A DNA stretch of 37,983 nt from Planctomycetota bacterium (lineage in GTDB: Bacteria > Planctomycetota > Planctomycetia > Pirellulales > Lacipirellulaceae), in contig JAJDEF010000025.1 in the NCBI GenBank assembly GCA_029259945.1, forward strand, positions 1 to 37,983. Direction: 5' to 3'. The position numbers were made by a program, and so were the translations under genes. Under the pieces are notes generated by a model, which was not told the origin of the DNA, made no database searches, and saw nothing but the letters and a program-made list of their open reading frames with translations. This document shows, piece after piece, positions 30,494 to 37,983 of this stretch (position 1 is the stretch's first letter; the number at the start of each line of letters is the position of its first letter).

Positions 30494-32006
30494 ACCACGC
30501 TGAGACGCCGACTAATTCTTGGTAGCTGGTGACGCCGGCTAGTAATTTCTGTGCGGCATCGTCGCGGATGCTGGGGATTTTTTGTTCGCGGGCATAGTCG
30601 GAGATTTCGACTTCGGTGCAATCGTCGATGATGCGTCGGGCCAGTTCTTGGGTGATGGGGAGTAGTTCAAAGAGCCCGATTCGACCTCGGTAGCCACGGT
30701 TGTTGCATTTTTCGCAGCCCCCGGGGTCGTAGATTTTGGCACCCTCGGCCTGGGGACGTCCGATGACTTTGGCCTCGTTGGGGGTGAGATTCCGAGGTTT
30801 GCGGCAGTCGGGGCAGAGCCGTCGGATGAGCCGTTGAGCGATGCAGAGCCGAAGGGTGGCGACGACTTGATAGGGCTGAATTCCCATGTCGAGCATGCGA
30901 GTGATGACGCCCGCGGCAGAGTTGGTGTGGAGTGAGCTCAGGACCAAGTGGCCGGTGAGCGCTGCCTTCACAGCGATGTCGGCGGAATCGTGGTCTCGGA
31001 TTTCGCCGATCATGATGACGTCGGGGTCACTACGTAGGATGTTGCGAAGCGCGGAGTCGAATCGCAGTTTGTCGCCGTGATCGATTTCAGATTGTGCGAC
31101 GCCGACGACGTCGAATTCCACCGGATCTTCAACCGTAATGATGCGACCAGGGTGATTGGCCAAACGGTGTCGTAATGCGGCGTAGAGGGTGGTGGATTTG
31201 CCGCTTCCGGTGGGGCCGGTGAGTAGCACTAAACCTTGTTTCTGGCCGGTGAAATGCGCAAAAGTTTTGAGCGCACTCTCCGACATGCCAAGTCGGTTGA
31301 GTGTGAACTGTTCGGTTTCTAAGGCGAGGAGCCGTAGCGTGATTCTTTCGCCGTGGGTGGTTGGCAAGCAAGCCGAGCGGAGGTGGATTTTACGTTGGTC
31401 GGGGCCAAGTTCTCGAACGAATCGACCATCTTGCGGCAGACGACGCTCGGCGATGTCCATGTTTGATAGGATTTTGAAGCGTCCGATCAGCGGGGCGAGA
31501 ATGCTTTTCGGGAGTTTTTTCAGGGGTTCGAGTTCGCCATCGACTCGTATCTGAATCAAGATAACGTTTTCTTCGGGGTCGATGTGGAGGTCGGAGGCTC
31601 CGAGCTTGAAGGCGGTTTCTAGAAGTTCGTCACAGAGACCGACAATGTCGGGGGGCTCGAGCGGAGCCGTCGCGTTAGAGGCTTGGTCGTTTGAATCGTC
31701 GGATTTTTCTTCGGAGTCGGTTTTATTTTTTCGACCGAGCCCGCGGACCATGGCTCCGAGGGATTTGCCAAGGGTTGCATCTTCGTCATCTGAGGATGGG
31801 GTGGCGAATTCTGGTGCGGTGGTGGTGAGTTCTAGGCCAGGGACATAGGCGGCGATGATCCACTCCTGGGAATCGGCTTGGCGCACTCGGTGGGTGGGCA
31901 TCAGGTTGCCGGCGGCAGCCCACTTTTGCAACTTTTCGAGCGGGTAGGGGCCGTAGGTGTTCCCGTCGCCGATTTCAAAATACCATTGATCGCTCTGATC
32001 GTTCAT
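30492..32006 (-). CDS. GspE/PulE-type ATPase with an N-terminal GYF domain
   Basis: 504 residues. In place of the MshEN domain of normal PilB/GspE, residues 8-52 (WYFEIGDGNTYGPYPLEKL, then W at 29 and W at 49) form a GYF_2-type domain, a short module that binds proline-rich peptides. An acidic, Ser-rich linker (70-115) leads to the ATPase core: Walker A GPTGSGKS at 264-271, EDPVEF near 293-298, Walker B IMIGE at 331-335, and zinc cysteines C398/C401 and C431/C434. All catalytic motifs are intact, so it should be an active secretion-type ATPase. No platform protein, pilin or other secretion gene is next to it. The GYF domain may dock it to a partner by a proline-rich tail (inference). Confidence 0.93.
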   Translation of the reverse strand: MNDQSDQWYFEIGDGNTYGPYPLEKLQKWAAAGNLMPTHRVRQADSQEWIIAAYVPGLELTTTAPEFATPSSDDEDATLGKSLGAMVRGLGRKNKTDSEEKSDDSNDQASNATAPLEPPDIVGLCDELLETAFKLGASDLHIDPEENVILIQIRVDGELEPLKKLPKSILAPLIGRFKILSNMDIAERRLPQDGRFVRELGPDQRKIHLRSACLPTTHGERITLRLLALETEQFTLNRLGMSESALKTFAHFTGQKQGLVLLTGPTGSGKSTTLYAALRHRLANHPGRIITVEDPVEFDVVGVAQSEIDHGDKLRFDSALRNILRSDPDVIMIGEIRDHDSADIAVKAALTGHLVLSSLHTNSAAGVITRMLDMGIQPYQVVATLRLCIAQRLIRRLCPDCRKPRNLTPNEAKVIGRPQAEGAKIYDPGGCEKCNNRGYRGRIGLFELLPITQELARRIIDDCTEVEISDYAREQKIPSIRDDAAQKLLAGVTSYQELVGVSAW

Positions 32007-32458
32007 GGGGAACTCAACGGTTGAGGGGTGCTGGTGTTTTCTCTGTTCAACGGGCAGACAGCATTGCTGGCATCGAATTGCGTGTCTTTACTATTACCGA
32101 AATACGGCGACCACGCAAACGGCAAGCTGGATCGTTCAGTTGAGCTGCAAAGTTGCTACGGCCAATCATAAGACAGGAAGATGGATTTACCACAGAGGAC
32201 ACGGAGTCACACAGAGTGTCTGAAAAAGGCTTTTGGAAAAAACCGGGGCTAGCGCCCTACGGCTAATCTCTCGCCCCTCACAAAATGGTGGGTAAACCTG
32301 CTGGCGAATTGGGTTTATGCAATGGCGGTGCTCTGTGCGCCAGCAGAACTGCCCATCCTTGTATCTTGCAGATAGTTTGGTGGGTTGGGGGGTGCAGATA
32401 GGCGTCGGCGCTGTGGGCTGAAAACGGTAAGCTTCGGCCTCATTGGTGGTTTCTTTCA
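32007..32458. other. Divergent intergenic region with two repeat copies
   Basis: Between the GYF-ATPase gene and the YHS-repeat gene. It holds a diverged ACCGCAG-type repeat at 32185-32218 (TTACCACAGAGGACACGG) and a CCGGGGCTAGC repeat at 32242-32270. No gene and no clear promoter are seen. Confidence 0.6.
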
Positions 32459-33742
32459 ATGGGCTCAAAATTTATGAAGGTGAAGTTTCGAACGACGAAT
32501 CAACTCGGGCAGGTTGCCTGTTATTGGGCCTTTGGTTTGCTGCTGGTTGTTTTGCCGGAAAATTCGTTGGCTGAGAGTGGTAGCAGGCGACAATCGGTGC
32601 AGTCGACGCGTCACCTGGGGGCTTCGCCACGTGTTTTTGCCGAGCCGATATTTAGTGGCACGGACCCGTATCAACCGGACCTTTATTCACATGTAAAATT
32701 GCCTGTCGCGGCGAATGGCTATTCGTTGGTTGCTTTGCGAGATCAGCAAAAATGGGTGGATGGGCGTGCTGCCTATCAGGCTATTTTTGATGGGCAACTC
32801 TATTGGTTTTCGAACCGACGCGAGAAAGCCATTTTTTCTGCCGCTCCAGATAAGTATGCCCCGGTCTTGGCCGGCGATTGCATGGTCACTTTTTTGAAGA
32901 CGGGGAAGCGAATCGCTGGCGACCCACGTTATGGGGTAGTGCATCAAGGGCGAGTTTACTTCTTTGCAGAAGAACAGTTGCGAGGGCGTTTTCAGAGCCA
33001 CCCCGAGCGATATCAAAGGGCGGATATCGTTAATGAGGGCAATTGTGTTGTCTGTCGAGTCGACCTGCATAAAAAGATTCAAGGGTTGGCGGCAACGATT
33101 GCTACCGTTAGAGGACTACGGTATTACTTTGTGGATGCGCACCGGAGAGCGATTTTTCTAGCTAATCTGAACCGTTATGGGGCAATCCGAATGTCGTCTG
33201 CCCAGGCAGCGGTTTCTGCCGGAGGCCCGGGCGATGTTCCACCTCAATTGTTGACACCTGACAATTCAGCGACGGGCCTGATGGGTTCAGCGAGCAAGCA
33301 GAACGAATCTCAGGCTTTGGCCGATGCCCAGCCACTGGCAGTCGAGTCGAGTCGCAACGAGTCGCCAGAAACTATCGCTGACGGGAGGCTGGCGATGGAG
33401 GGGTACTGTCCGGTTTCGATTCGAGAGCAGGGACTCTGGGTGCGAGGTGAATCGCGTTACCTGGTCGAGCATCTCGACAAGGTTTATTATTTGGCGGGCG
33501 AGGCCGAGAAGAAGCAGTTTCTAACAAATCTGCAACGGTATTTGCCGATGCTAGGGGGTGCGTGTGTCGTGACACTTGCTAAGAAAAATGAGCACGCGGC
33601 GGGTAGCGTCCTTCATTCTGTACAATATAACGAGAGACTGTATCTCTTCGTCGGGGCCGAAGAGAAGCGCGCGTTCAAGGTAGACCCTACCCGCTACTTC
33701 AAGATTACGCAGGCAGAAACAGAATCGGCACTTGCTCAGTAG
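32459..33742 (+). CDS. Secreted protein of five YHS-like repeats
   Basis: 427 residues from 32459; an ATG at 32474 is equally possible, as neither has a Shine-Dalgarno. A hydrophobic segment (VACYWAFGLLLVVLP) ends in a probable signal-peptidase site after SLA. Then five units of about 47 residues at roughly 87-134, 140-186, 194-241, 315-362 and 367-414, each with the YHS-like pattern GxCxV...G...Y..GxxYxF....xxxFxxxPxRY. Units 2-5 keep one Cys (C141, C196, C317, C369); unit 1 has GYSLV instead. A linker of about 70 residues separates units 3 and 4. YHS domains are often in metal-binding proteins; here function is unknown. The gene overlaps the end of the next, convergent gene by seven bases. 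Confidence 0.75.
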   Translation: MGSKFMKVKFRTTNQLGQVACYWAFGLLLVVLPENSLAESGSRRQSVQSTRHLGASPRVFAEPIFSGTDPYQPDLYSHVKLPVAANGYSLVALRDQQKWVDGRAAYQAIFDGQLYWFSNRREKAIFSAAPDKYAPVLAGDCMVTFLKTGKRIAGDPRYGVVHQGRVYFFAEEQLRGRFQSHPERYQRADIVNEGNCVVCRVDLHKKIQGLAATIATVRGLRYYFVDAHRRAIFLANLNRYGAIRMSSAQAAVSAGGPGDVPPQLLTPDNSATGLMGSASKQNESQALADAQPLAVESSRNESPETIADGRLAMEGYCPVSIREQGLWVRGESRYLVEHLDKVYYLAGEAEKKQFLTNLQRYLPMLGGACVVTLAKKNEHAAGSVLHSVQYNERLYLFVGAEEKRAFKVDPTRYFKITQAETESALAQ

Positions 33743-34173
33743 AGCGTGGCAAAGCTTGCGATGGCCAGCAAGGGCATCGTCGGCTGATTCGATAGTTCTG
33801 AAGAGAGAATGCCGGGGTAGGTTTTTTCAAACGCTTTGCCGCAACGCGGGCACTGCTCGAGATGGGTTTCCATGCTTAAGGCGAGAGCCTGGTTCATGGT
33901 CGCTGCTTCGGTCTGATAACGCTCGAAGGCGGCGAAATTCTCATGGCACTCGGTACAAGTAATGCCGCCAAACGTAAAATCACCATTCGGAGCGAAGACA
34001 GACCCGACGGAAAAAACACCCACAGCAACCAGCAGCATGCAAGCCGCAGCCGTTCCGAAAAGCTGTTTTCTACGAGCCTGCCGTTGGGAGGTATTCACGC
34101 GTCCCACCATCTGGCTCAATTCGCCAGCAGGGCAGTCGTGCCAGTTGTCGTTTTGGTGTTGATTGGCTGACAT
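33736..34173 (-). CDS. Membrane-anchored zinc-finger protein, anti-sigma-like
   Basis: 145 residues. Basic region (RQARRKQ), one membrane helix at about 38-60, then CTECHENF (C73, C76, H77) and METHLEQCPRCGKAFE (H104, C108, C111). The Hx3Cx2C pattern is that of zinc-binding anti-sigma proteins, but here it follows the helix, which is not the usual order. Metal binding is likely; no sigma factor is encoded nearby, so the anti-sigma reading is tentative. GGGAAG lies eight bases before the ATG at 34173. It converges on the YHS-repeat gene with a 7-bp overlap. Confidence 0.65.
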   Translation of the reverse strand: MSANQHQNDNWHDCPAGELSQMVGRVNTSQRQARRKQLFGTAAACMLLVAVGVFSVGSVFAPNGDFTFGGITCTECHENFAAFERYQTEAATMNQALALSMETHLEQCPRCGKAFEKTYPGILSSELSNQPTMPLLAIASFATLY

Positions 34174-34314
34174 TTTATTACTTCCCAGGGAGCCTTGCCC
34201 AGATACGGTCGGCTTTTGGCGAACTCATCTAACGCTATAATCGTCTCTGGCGGCAATCTTGTCTGTGAAGCACCTTACAATGGGGTGGTTTCTTCTTTTT
34301 TGAGCGATGTTTTC

Positions 34315-34363
34315 GGCCAGGATGGCCGGGCTATGTGTTTTCGGCTGGGACGGTCGAGTTATG
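34315..34363 (+). repeat. Two tandem copies of the GGCCAGGATGG repeat
   Basis: 34315-34335 is a consensus-like copy (GGCCAGGATGGCCGGG then CTATG). 34343-34363 is a degenerate 21-base copy (GGCTGGGACGG then TCGAGTTATG), 7 bases later. They lie in the gap between the zinc-finger and Crp-family genes. Confidence 0.65.
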
Positions 34364-34390
34364 TGGTGCCATCGTTTTTGGTGGGCCGTT

Positions 34391-35101
34391 TTAAGCCTCT
34401 CTCAGTTGGGGGACGGGCATGCTGACGCTATCGGCTAGCTTTGCTAAGTCCGTGAGGATGATTTTCCTTCGTCCTAGCTGCAGTCGGCCCTCTTTTTGGA
34501 GGTCGCCCAACACGACGGTGACCGTTTCTCGTGTACTTCCTACAATACTAGCCAAATCCTGGTGGGACAGCTTGATGCGGAGTTCTACTCCCTGGCTCGT
34601 TTGTAGACCATACTGCTCGGTCAATTCTAGCAAGAGATGGATGAGGCGATCGCGATTCGAGCGGAACAGCAGGTACTTGAGTCGTCGTTCGACCCGTTGG
34701 CGGCGAAGCCCGAAGAGCTTGGTAATGCCTAGCGAGACCGTCGGGTGCTCTGATAGCAGTTGCTGCATCACCTCGTTGGGGATGAGAATCACCGTCGATT
34801 TTTCGACCGCCTCGGCATATTCTTCGCGTTCTTCGGAGCCCATCAGGGCAAGCTCTCCAAAGACCTCCCCTGGCTCGATAAACGCAAGAATTGTTTGTTT
34901 GCCTTCGGCGGTGAGGCTCCCAATTTTGACGCGACCTTTGGTCAGTAGGAGCACGCCATTGGCGTCGTCGGCGGGCAGATAGATGGGAGTACCGCGCGGA
35001 CATTCCCGCATCCGGCTGCGAGACTCGATCGCGGCGAGTTGCTCGGGGCTGAGCTGCTGGAACAGGTCACAGCGTTTCAAATACCAGTGTCGTTCCAGCA
35101 T
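34391..35101 (-). CDS. Crp/Fnr-family transcriptional regulator
   Basis: 236 residues. The cyclic-nucleotide-binding beta barrel spans about 12-125 (LFQQLSPEQL, then FIEPGEVFGELALMG), followed by the dimer helix and a Crp-type winged helix-turn-helix: LSHQDLASIVGSTRETVTVVL near 176-197. There is no N-terminal cysteine cluster, so it is not an oxygen-sensing Fnr. The phosphate-cassette segment PGEVFGELALMGSEEREEYA is shaped like that of cAMP or other ligand binders, but the ligand cannot be named. It is a single gene, with AGGA eleven bases before the ATG. Confidence 0.92.
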   Translation of the reverse strand: MLERHWYLKRCDLFQQLSPEQLAAIESRSRMRECPRGTPIYLPADDANGVLLLTKGRVKIGSLTAEGKQTILAFIEPGEVFGELALMGSEEREEYAEAVEKSTVILIPNEVMQQLLSEHPTVSLGITKLFGLRRQRVERRLKYLLFRSNRDRLIHLLLELTEQYGLQTSQGVELRIKLSHQDLASIVGSTRETVTVVLGDLQKEGRLQLGRRKIILTDLAKLADSVSMPVPQLREA

Positions 35102-35253
35102 GTCGGCTCGAATCCTTGCGGAGCGCAGTCCATGAAACCATCAGGGCAGGGCGGGGACATCCATCTAGGGTTAGGGTACCGTCTGGTGGGCTCCGATGCT
35201 ACCGTCTGTTGCCAGGGAGGTCGCCCATAAATCGATATTTTTCGAGCCATTTT

Positions 35254-37137
35254 CTAACTTTTCGCCTGTCGAGCCGCACGGCGTCGGTTGGCTTCAAGGA
35301 GTATGATTTTTCGGAGTCGGACGGCGTTGGGGGTGACTTCTACCAGTTCATCATCTTCGATGTATTCGAGGCAAGCCTCGAGCGACATATCTCGCACTGG
35401 CCGGACCTGGCTGTTGTCGTCTTTTCCGGCGGCTCGCATATTGGTTAGCTTTTTGCCGCGGACGACATTGATCACCAAGTCGTCGGGTCGGCAATGTTCT
35501 CCGACCACTTGTCCTTCGTAGACCTGATCGCCGGGACGGATGAAAAATTCTCCCCGGTCGTAAAGTGCGTCCAACGAGTAAGCGGTTGCCGAGCCGGCTT
35601 CGTTGGCGATCAGTACCCCGGCAGCTCGGCGCGTGGGTTCCCCTCGTACTGGCTCGTAGCCGAGGAGTGTGTGGTGCATGATTGCTTGGCCTTGGGTGGC
35701 GTTGAGCATACGGCTTCGAAGGCCCATGAGCGAACGAGAAGGAATGGTGAATTCCATGTGGATGAAACCACCGGTAGAAGTTCGCTGGCTGATTTTGGTG
35801 ACTGTAGCCCGTCGATCGCCGATGAGTGCCATGACGGCACTTTGGCACGACTCGGGGCAATCGATGACGAGTTGTTCGATGGGCTCGCAGCGCACACCGC
35901 TGATTTCCCGATGGATGACCTGAGGCTTGCCTACGCAGAGTTCAAAGCCTTCGCGGCGCATGTTCTCGATGAGAATACCGAGATGCATCAATCCACGTCC
36001 TGAAACGCGAAATTGCTCCTGCGTGGGGCCAGGGCCAACCTGCAGGGCGACATTCGAACGCAGTTCGCGTTGCAGACGTTCTGAAATCTGACGGCTAGTA
36101 AGGAACTTGCCCTCACGTCCCGAAAAAGGACCGTCATTGACGCGAAACGTCATGTGGAGTGTGGGTTCGTCGATGGTCACCGCAGGCAAGGCAGTTGGAA
36201 TGGATGGATCGGTGACCGTGTCACCGATTTCGATGGGCTCGAGTCCGACAATTGCGCACAAGTCGCCCGCTTCGACTTCGTCGACCTCGACTCGATCGAT
36301 GCCTTCGAAGGCGAGAAGCTGGGTGATCTTTCGGTTGGAGGCATTTCCGTCACGATTGATGACGGTGATTGTCTCTCGTTTTCGGAGGGTACCTTCGCGA
36401 ACTCGCCCGATGGCGATTCGTCCCACATAATCAGAGTAGTCGAGCGTCGTGACTTGCATTCGCAACGGTTTTTTGTTCTGTCCGCCTTCTGGGGCAGGGA
36501 GGTATTTCAAAATGGTATCGAATAGCGGACGCAGCGAATCGCTAGGGGACTTTAAGTCGAGCGTTGCCCAACCTTGCTTAGCAGAAGCGAACAGAGTGGG
36601 GAACTCTAGCACATGGTCTGGCGCGTCAAGATCGACCAAAAGATCGAAGACCTCGTCGACGACTTCGTGCGGTCGCGCATCGGGTCGATCGACTTTGTTG
36701 ACCACCACAATGGGACGCAATCCATGTTCTAAGGATTTTTGCAACACAAACCGCGTTTGTGGCATGGGGCCTTCGTAGGCGTCGACCATGAGCAGAGTGC
36801 CGCTGGCCATGCCTAATACCCGCTCGACTTCGCCGCCGAAATCGGCATGCCCGGGAGTATCGATGAGATTGATGCGAAAATCGGCGCCGTCGTTACTTTC
36901 GTACCTGACCGAACAATTTTTGCTGAAGATGGTAATGCCTCGTTCGCGTTCCAGGTCGTTGGAATCGAGAATCAGACCATGCTGCCCCCCCGCGAGTTTC
37001 GAGAGATCTTCTTCTCGATACTGGCCCGACTGATAGAGCATTTGGTCGACGAGGGTCGTCTTTCCATGATCGACATGGGCGATGATGGCGACATTTCGGA
37101 GGTGGGAAACCGGGACTTTTGAACGGAGAGCGGGCAT
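35254..37137 (-). CDS. typA: Translational GTPase TypA/BipA
   Basis: 627 residues from the ATG at 37137 (a GTG nine bases upstream would add three). All GTPase motifs are present: G1 AHVDHGKTT, the switch region ERERGITI, G3 DTPGHADF, G4 NKVD, and the SAKQGWA G5 segment, followed by the EF-G-like domains and the TypA C-terminal region ([20 protein letters not shown]; later [16 protein letters not shown], typical of BipA). It binds the ribosome and helps 50S assembly and stress adaptation. The length is near normal. No Shine-Dalgarno is visible. It is divergent from the last gene of the window. Confidence 0.96.
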   Translation of the reverse strand: MPALRSKVPVSHLRNVAIIAHVDHGKTTLVDQMLYQSGQYREEDLSKLAGGQHGLILDSNDLERERGITIFSKNCSVRYESNDGADFRINLIDTPGHADFGGEVERVLGMASGTLLMVDAYEGPMPQTRFVLQKSLEHGLRPIVVVNKVDRPDARPHEVVDEVFDLLVDLDAPDHVLEFPTLFASAKQGWATLDLKSPSDSLRPLFDTILKYLPAPEGGQNKKPLRMQVTTLDYSDYVGRIAIGRVREGTLRKRETITVINRDGNASNRKITQLLAFEGIDRVEVDEVEAGDLCAIVGLEPIEIGDTVTDPSIPTALPAVTIDEPTLHMTFRVNDGPFSGREGKFLTSRQISERLQRELRSNVALQVGPGPTQEQFRVSGRGLMHLGILIENMRREGFELCVGKPQVIHREISGVRCEPIEQLVIDCPESCQSAVMALIGDRRATVTKISQRTSTGGFIHMEFTIPSRSLMGLRSRMLNATQGQAIMHHTLLGYEPVRGEPTRRAAGVLIANEAGSATAYSLDALYDRGEFFIRPGDQVYEGQVVGEHCRPDDLVINVVRGKKLTNMRAAGKDDNSQVRPVRDMSLEACLEYIEDDELVEVTPNAVRLRKIILLEANRRRAARQAKS

Positions 37138-37263
37138 CGAACACACAATTAAAAGGGGGGAAACAGGCGGGTGACTGGCTCCAATGGTGTGGAGCCTGGT
37201 GTGGGGAGTCTCGGGGAGTGTGGCCCTCAGCGAAGGGCGAGGGCGGACTGCCGAAAGGGACTG

Positions 37264-37293
37264 ATTGTACGCAATCGAAGGGAGCAGCGTCAG
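37264..37293 (-). promoter_or_regulatory. Candidate promoter for typA
   Basis: On the minus strand: CTGACG (four of six), 18 bases, TACAAT (five of six). The start would lie near 37257, with a leader of about 120 bases. Confidence 0.4.
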
Positions 37294-37557
37294 CTCATTT
37301 TTTCAGGGATGGGTGGCGAAAGAACCCGTCGCTGGCATTTTGCCCGTTAAATACGGGCTTCCGTTGCTCGCCCTCGGTTCATTGGTGGCGCAAGAGCCAT
37401 AAGCAATTTACGAACCGTCTTTCGGCCCGTTTCGTCAGCGTTATACAGAAAGTGCGGGCGAGTTGGCCCGAAATGGCTGATTCTCTGTATTTTCTTCATG
37501 GGCGACTCACCTACGCCAGCATCTCGAACCGATGGCATTATGGGCGGCCTGCAAATC

Positions 37558-37586
37558 TTGTTGGTCGGCTGATTGGCACGTATACT
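37558..37586 (+). promoter_or_regulatory. Candidate promoter for the last gene
   Basis: TTGTTG, 17 bases, TATACT (five of six). The start near 37593 places the leader hairpin at the very 5' end of the transcript. Confidence 0.45.
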
Positions 37587-37590
37587 GTGA

Positions 37591-37634
37591 GAGGCAGGCC
37601 CCCCTCGATTGTTGCAGGGGGGTGTGGCTGCCTC
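37591..37634 (+). promoter_or_regulatory. Nested hairpin in the 5' leader of the last gene
   Basis: GAGGCAG (37591-37597) pairs with CTGCCTC (37628-37634), and inside it CCCCCCT (37599-37605) with AGGGGGG (37616-37622) around a 10-base loop. No T run follows, so it is not a terminator; it may stabilise the RNA or control it. Confidence 0.5.
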
Positions 37635-37720
37635 TTCGACTCGACACTTGGAATTACGCGGTGTCACGACCCCTTGCGTCACCTAGTAGCGCCCGAACCG
37701 ACCGCGATGAAGCGTCCGCG

Positions 37721-37983
37721 ATGTCTAAGGTTCTCTATCTAGGCGGCACGCATGGCTCGCTTGAAGATGTGCGGCGTCGGTTGGGCAACGATGTTGAGGT
37801 AGTTGAGGTTTCTTCTCCCGCCAGGGCTTTGGTACAGCTTGCTCGGGGAAATTATTCGGCGGTCTTTTGCGATGCCGACCATTTCACCCAGGCAACCGAT
37901 GTCGGGCAGTTGATTCGCAACGACCGGATATTGCAGGGCGTGCCCGACGGGGTGGTGTTGTTGGATCAAGATAACACGATTCT
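37721..37983 (+). CDS. Start of a signalling protein, receiver-like then PAS-like (partial)
   Basis: 87 codons to the window edge. The first 70 residues (MSKVLYLGGTHGSLEDVRRR, then VVEVSSPARALVQLARGNYSAVFCDADHF) look like a degenerate response-regulator receiver domain, with CDAD where the phospho-acceptor Asp would lie. The end (DRILQGVPDGVVLLDQDNTI) is the usual opening of a PAS domain. A sensor kinase or similar regulator would follow, but that part is outside the window. The ATG has no clear Shine-Dalgarno; a long structured leader precedes it. Confidence 0.7.
   Translation, partial: MSKVLYLGGTHGSLEDVRRRLGNDVEVVEVSSPARALVQLARGNYSAVFCDADHFTQATDVGQLIRNDRILQGVPDGVVLLDQDNTI

Larger units (their letters stand above)
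37138..37720. other. Divergent intergenic region between typA and the last gene
   Basis: 583 bases without a convincing gene. It holds a candidate promoter for each flank and a strong leader hairpin before the last gene. A 207-codon open frame across it lacks any family resemblance and overlaps both the typA start and the hairpin. Confidence 0.55.

Noticed and set aside
33945..33960. A cytochrome c haem site (CTECH) in the membrane zinc-finger protein
   Set aside because: A single CxxCH alone is weak, and the downstream Hx3Cx2C makes a zinc site the simpler reading; it cannot be fully excluded.
37119..37742. A 207-codon plus-strand protein between typA and the last gene
   Set aside because: No recognisable motif; it overlaps the typA start, the leader hairpin and the start of the receiver/PAS gene in another frame.

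Overview
The window reads as a chromosomal segment of a planctomycete, most likely of the Pirellulales type. This is an inference from several features: a PEP-CTERM protein, a BlaI/M56-peptidase pair with a very long C-terminal domain, a vWA/PP2C/kinase triad, several secreted proteins of unfamiliar type, many starts without a clear Shine-Dalgarno sequence, and many short families of interspersed palindromic repeats. There is no phage, transposase, rRNA or CRISPR array; one tRNA is present.

Layout. 1-8.2 kb: a type IV pilus/type II secretion locus on the minus strand (pilT, a PilB/GspE ATPase, a GspF/PilC platform protein, a pseudopilin with an odd leader), preceded by a second, separately placed PilB/GspE ATPase. 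8.4-10.5 kb: a small secreted protein, a DUF2513-like winged-helix protein with an intrinsic terminator behind it, a creatininase-family amidohydrolase, and tRNA-Arg(CCT). 10.6-13.4 kb: a repeat-rich stretch around a secreted formylglycine-generating-enzyme-like PEP-CTERM protein, whose long upstream region ends in a strong intrinsic terminator. 13.4-22.6 kb: a carbohydrate region. It holds an aldehyde dehydrogenase; a minus-strand set (lyxose/mannose isomerase, secreted beta-propeller-like protein, Nramp-fold transporter lacking the metal motifs); and, divergent from that set, a plus-strand operon (NagB-like isomerase, PfkB kinase, class-I-aldolase-like TIM barrel). That operon has the logic of an amino-sugar/tagatose-type route: isomerise or deaminate, phosphorylate, cleave. 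22.6-26.6 kb: repeats, then a BlaR1-like M56 peptidase and its BlaI-like repressor, with a readable promoter and two operators. 26.9-30.4 kb: a three-gene TerY-P phosphorylation module (vWA, PP2C phosphatase, kinase with zinc ribbon and helix-hairpin-helix). 30.5-32.0 kb: an orphan GspE-like ATPase whose N-terminus is a GYF domain. 32.5-34.2 kb: a secreted protein of five YHS-like repeats, tail-to-tail with a membrane-anchored zinc-finger protein. 34.4-38 kb: a Crp-family regulator, the GTPase TypA/BipA, and the start of a probable signalling protein cut by the window edge.

The most noteworthy points are: (i) a ~148-bp sequence present twice, 13.5 kb apart, carrying the same near-consensus sigma70 promoter in front of two unrelated genes (aldehyde dehydrogenase and the TerY-P module); (ii) the TerY-P module next to a BlaI/BlaR-type sensor; (iii) two matching BlaI-type dyads 32 bp apart around the repressor's own promoter; (iv) a structured leader or small RNA ending in a 16-bp-stem terminator before the PEP-CTERM gene; (v) transporter and isomerase paralogues that have lost hallmark catalytic or binding residues; and (vi) at least seven families of short repeats, one of which appears to have become the coding sequence of a prepilin leader.
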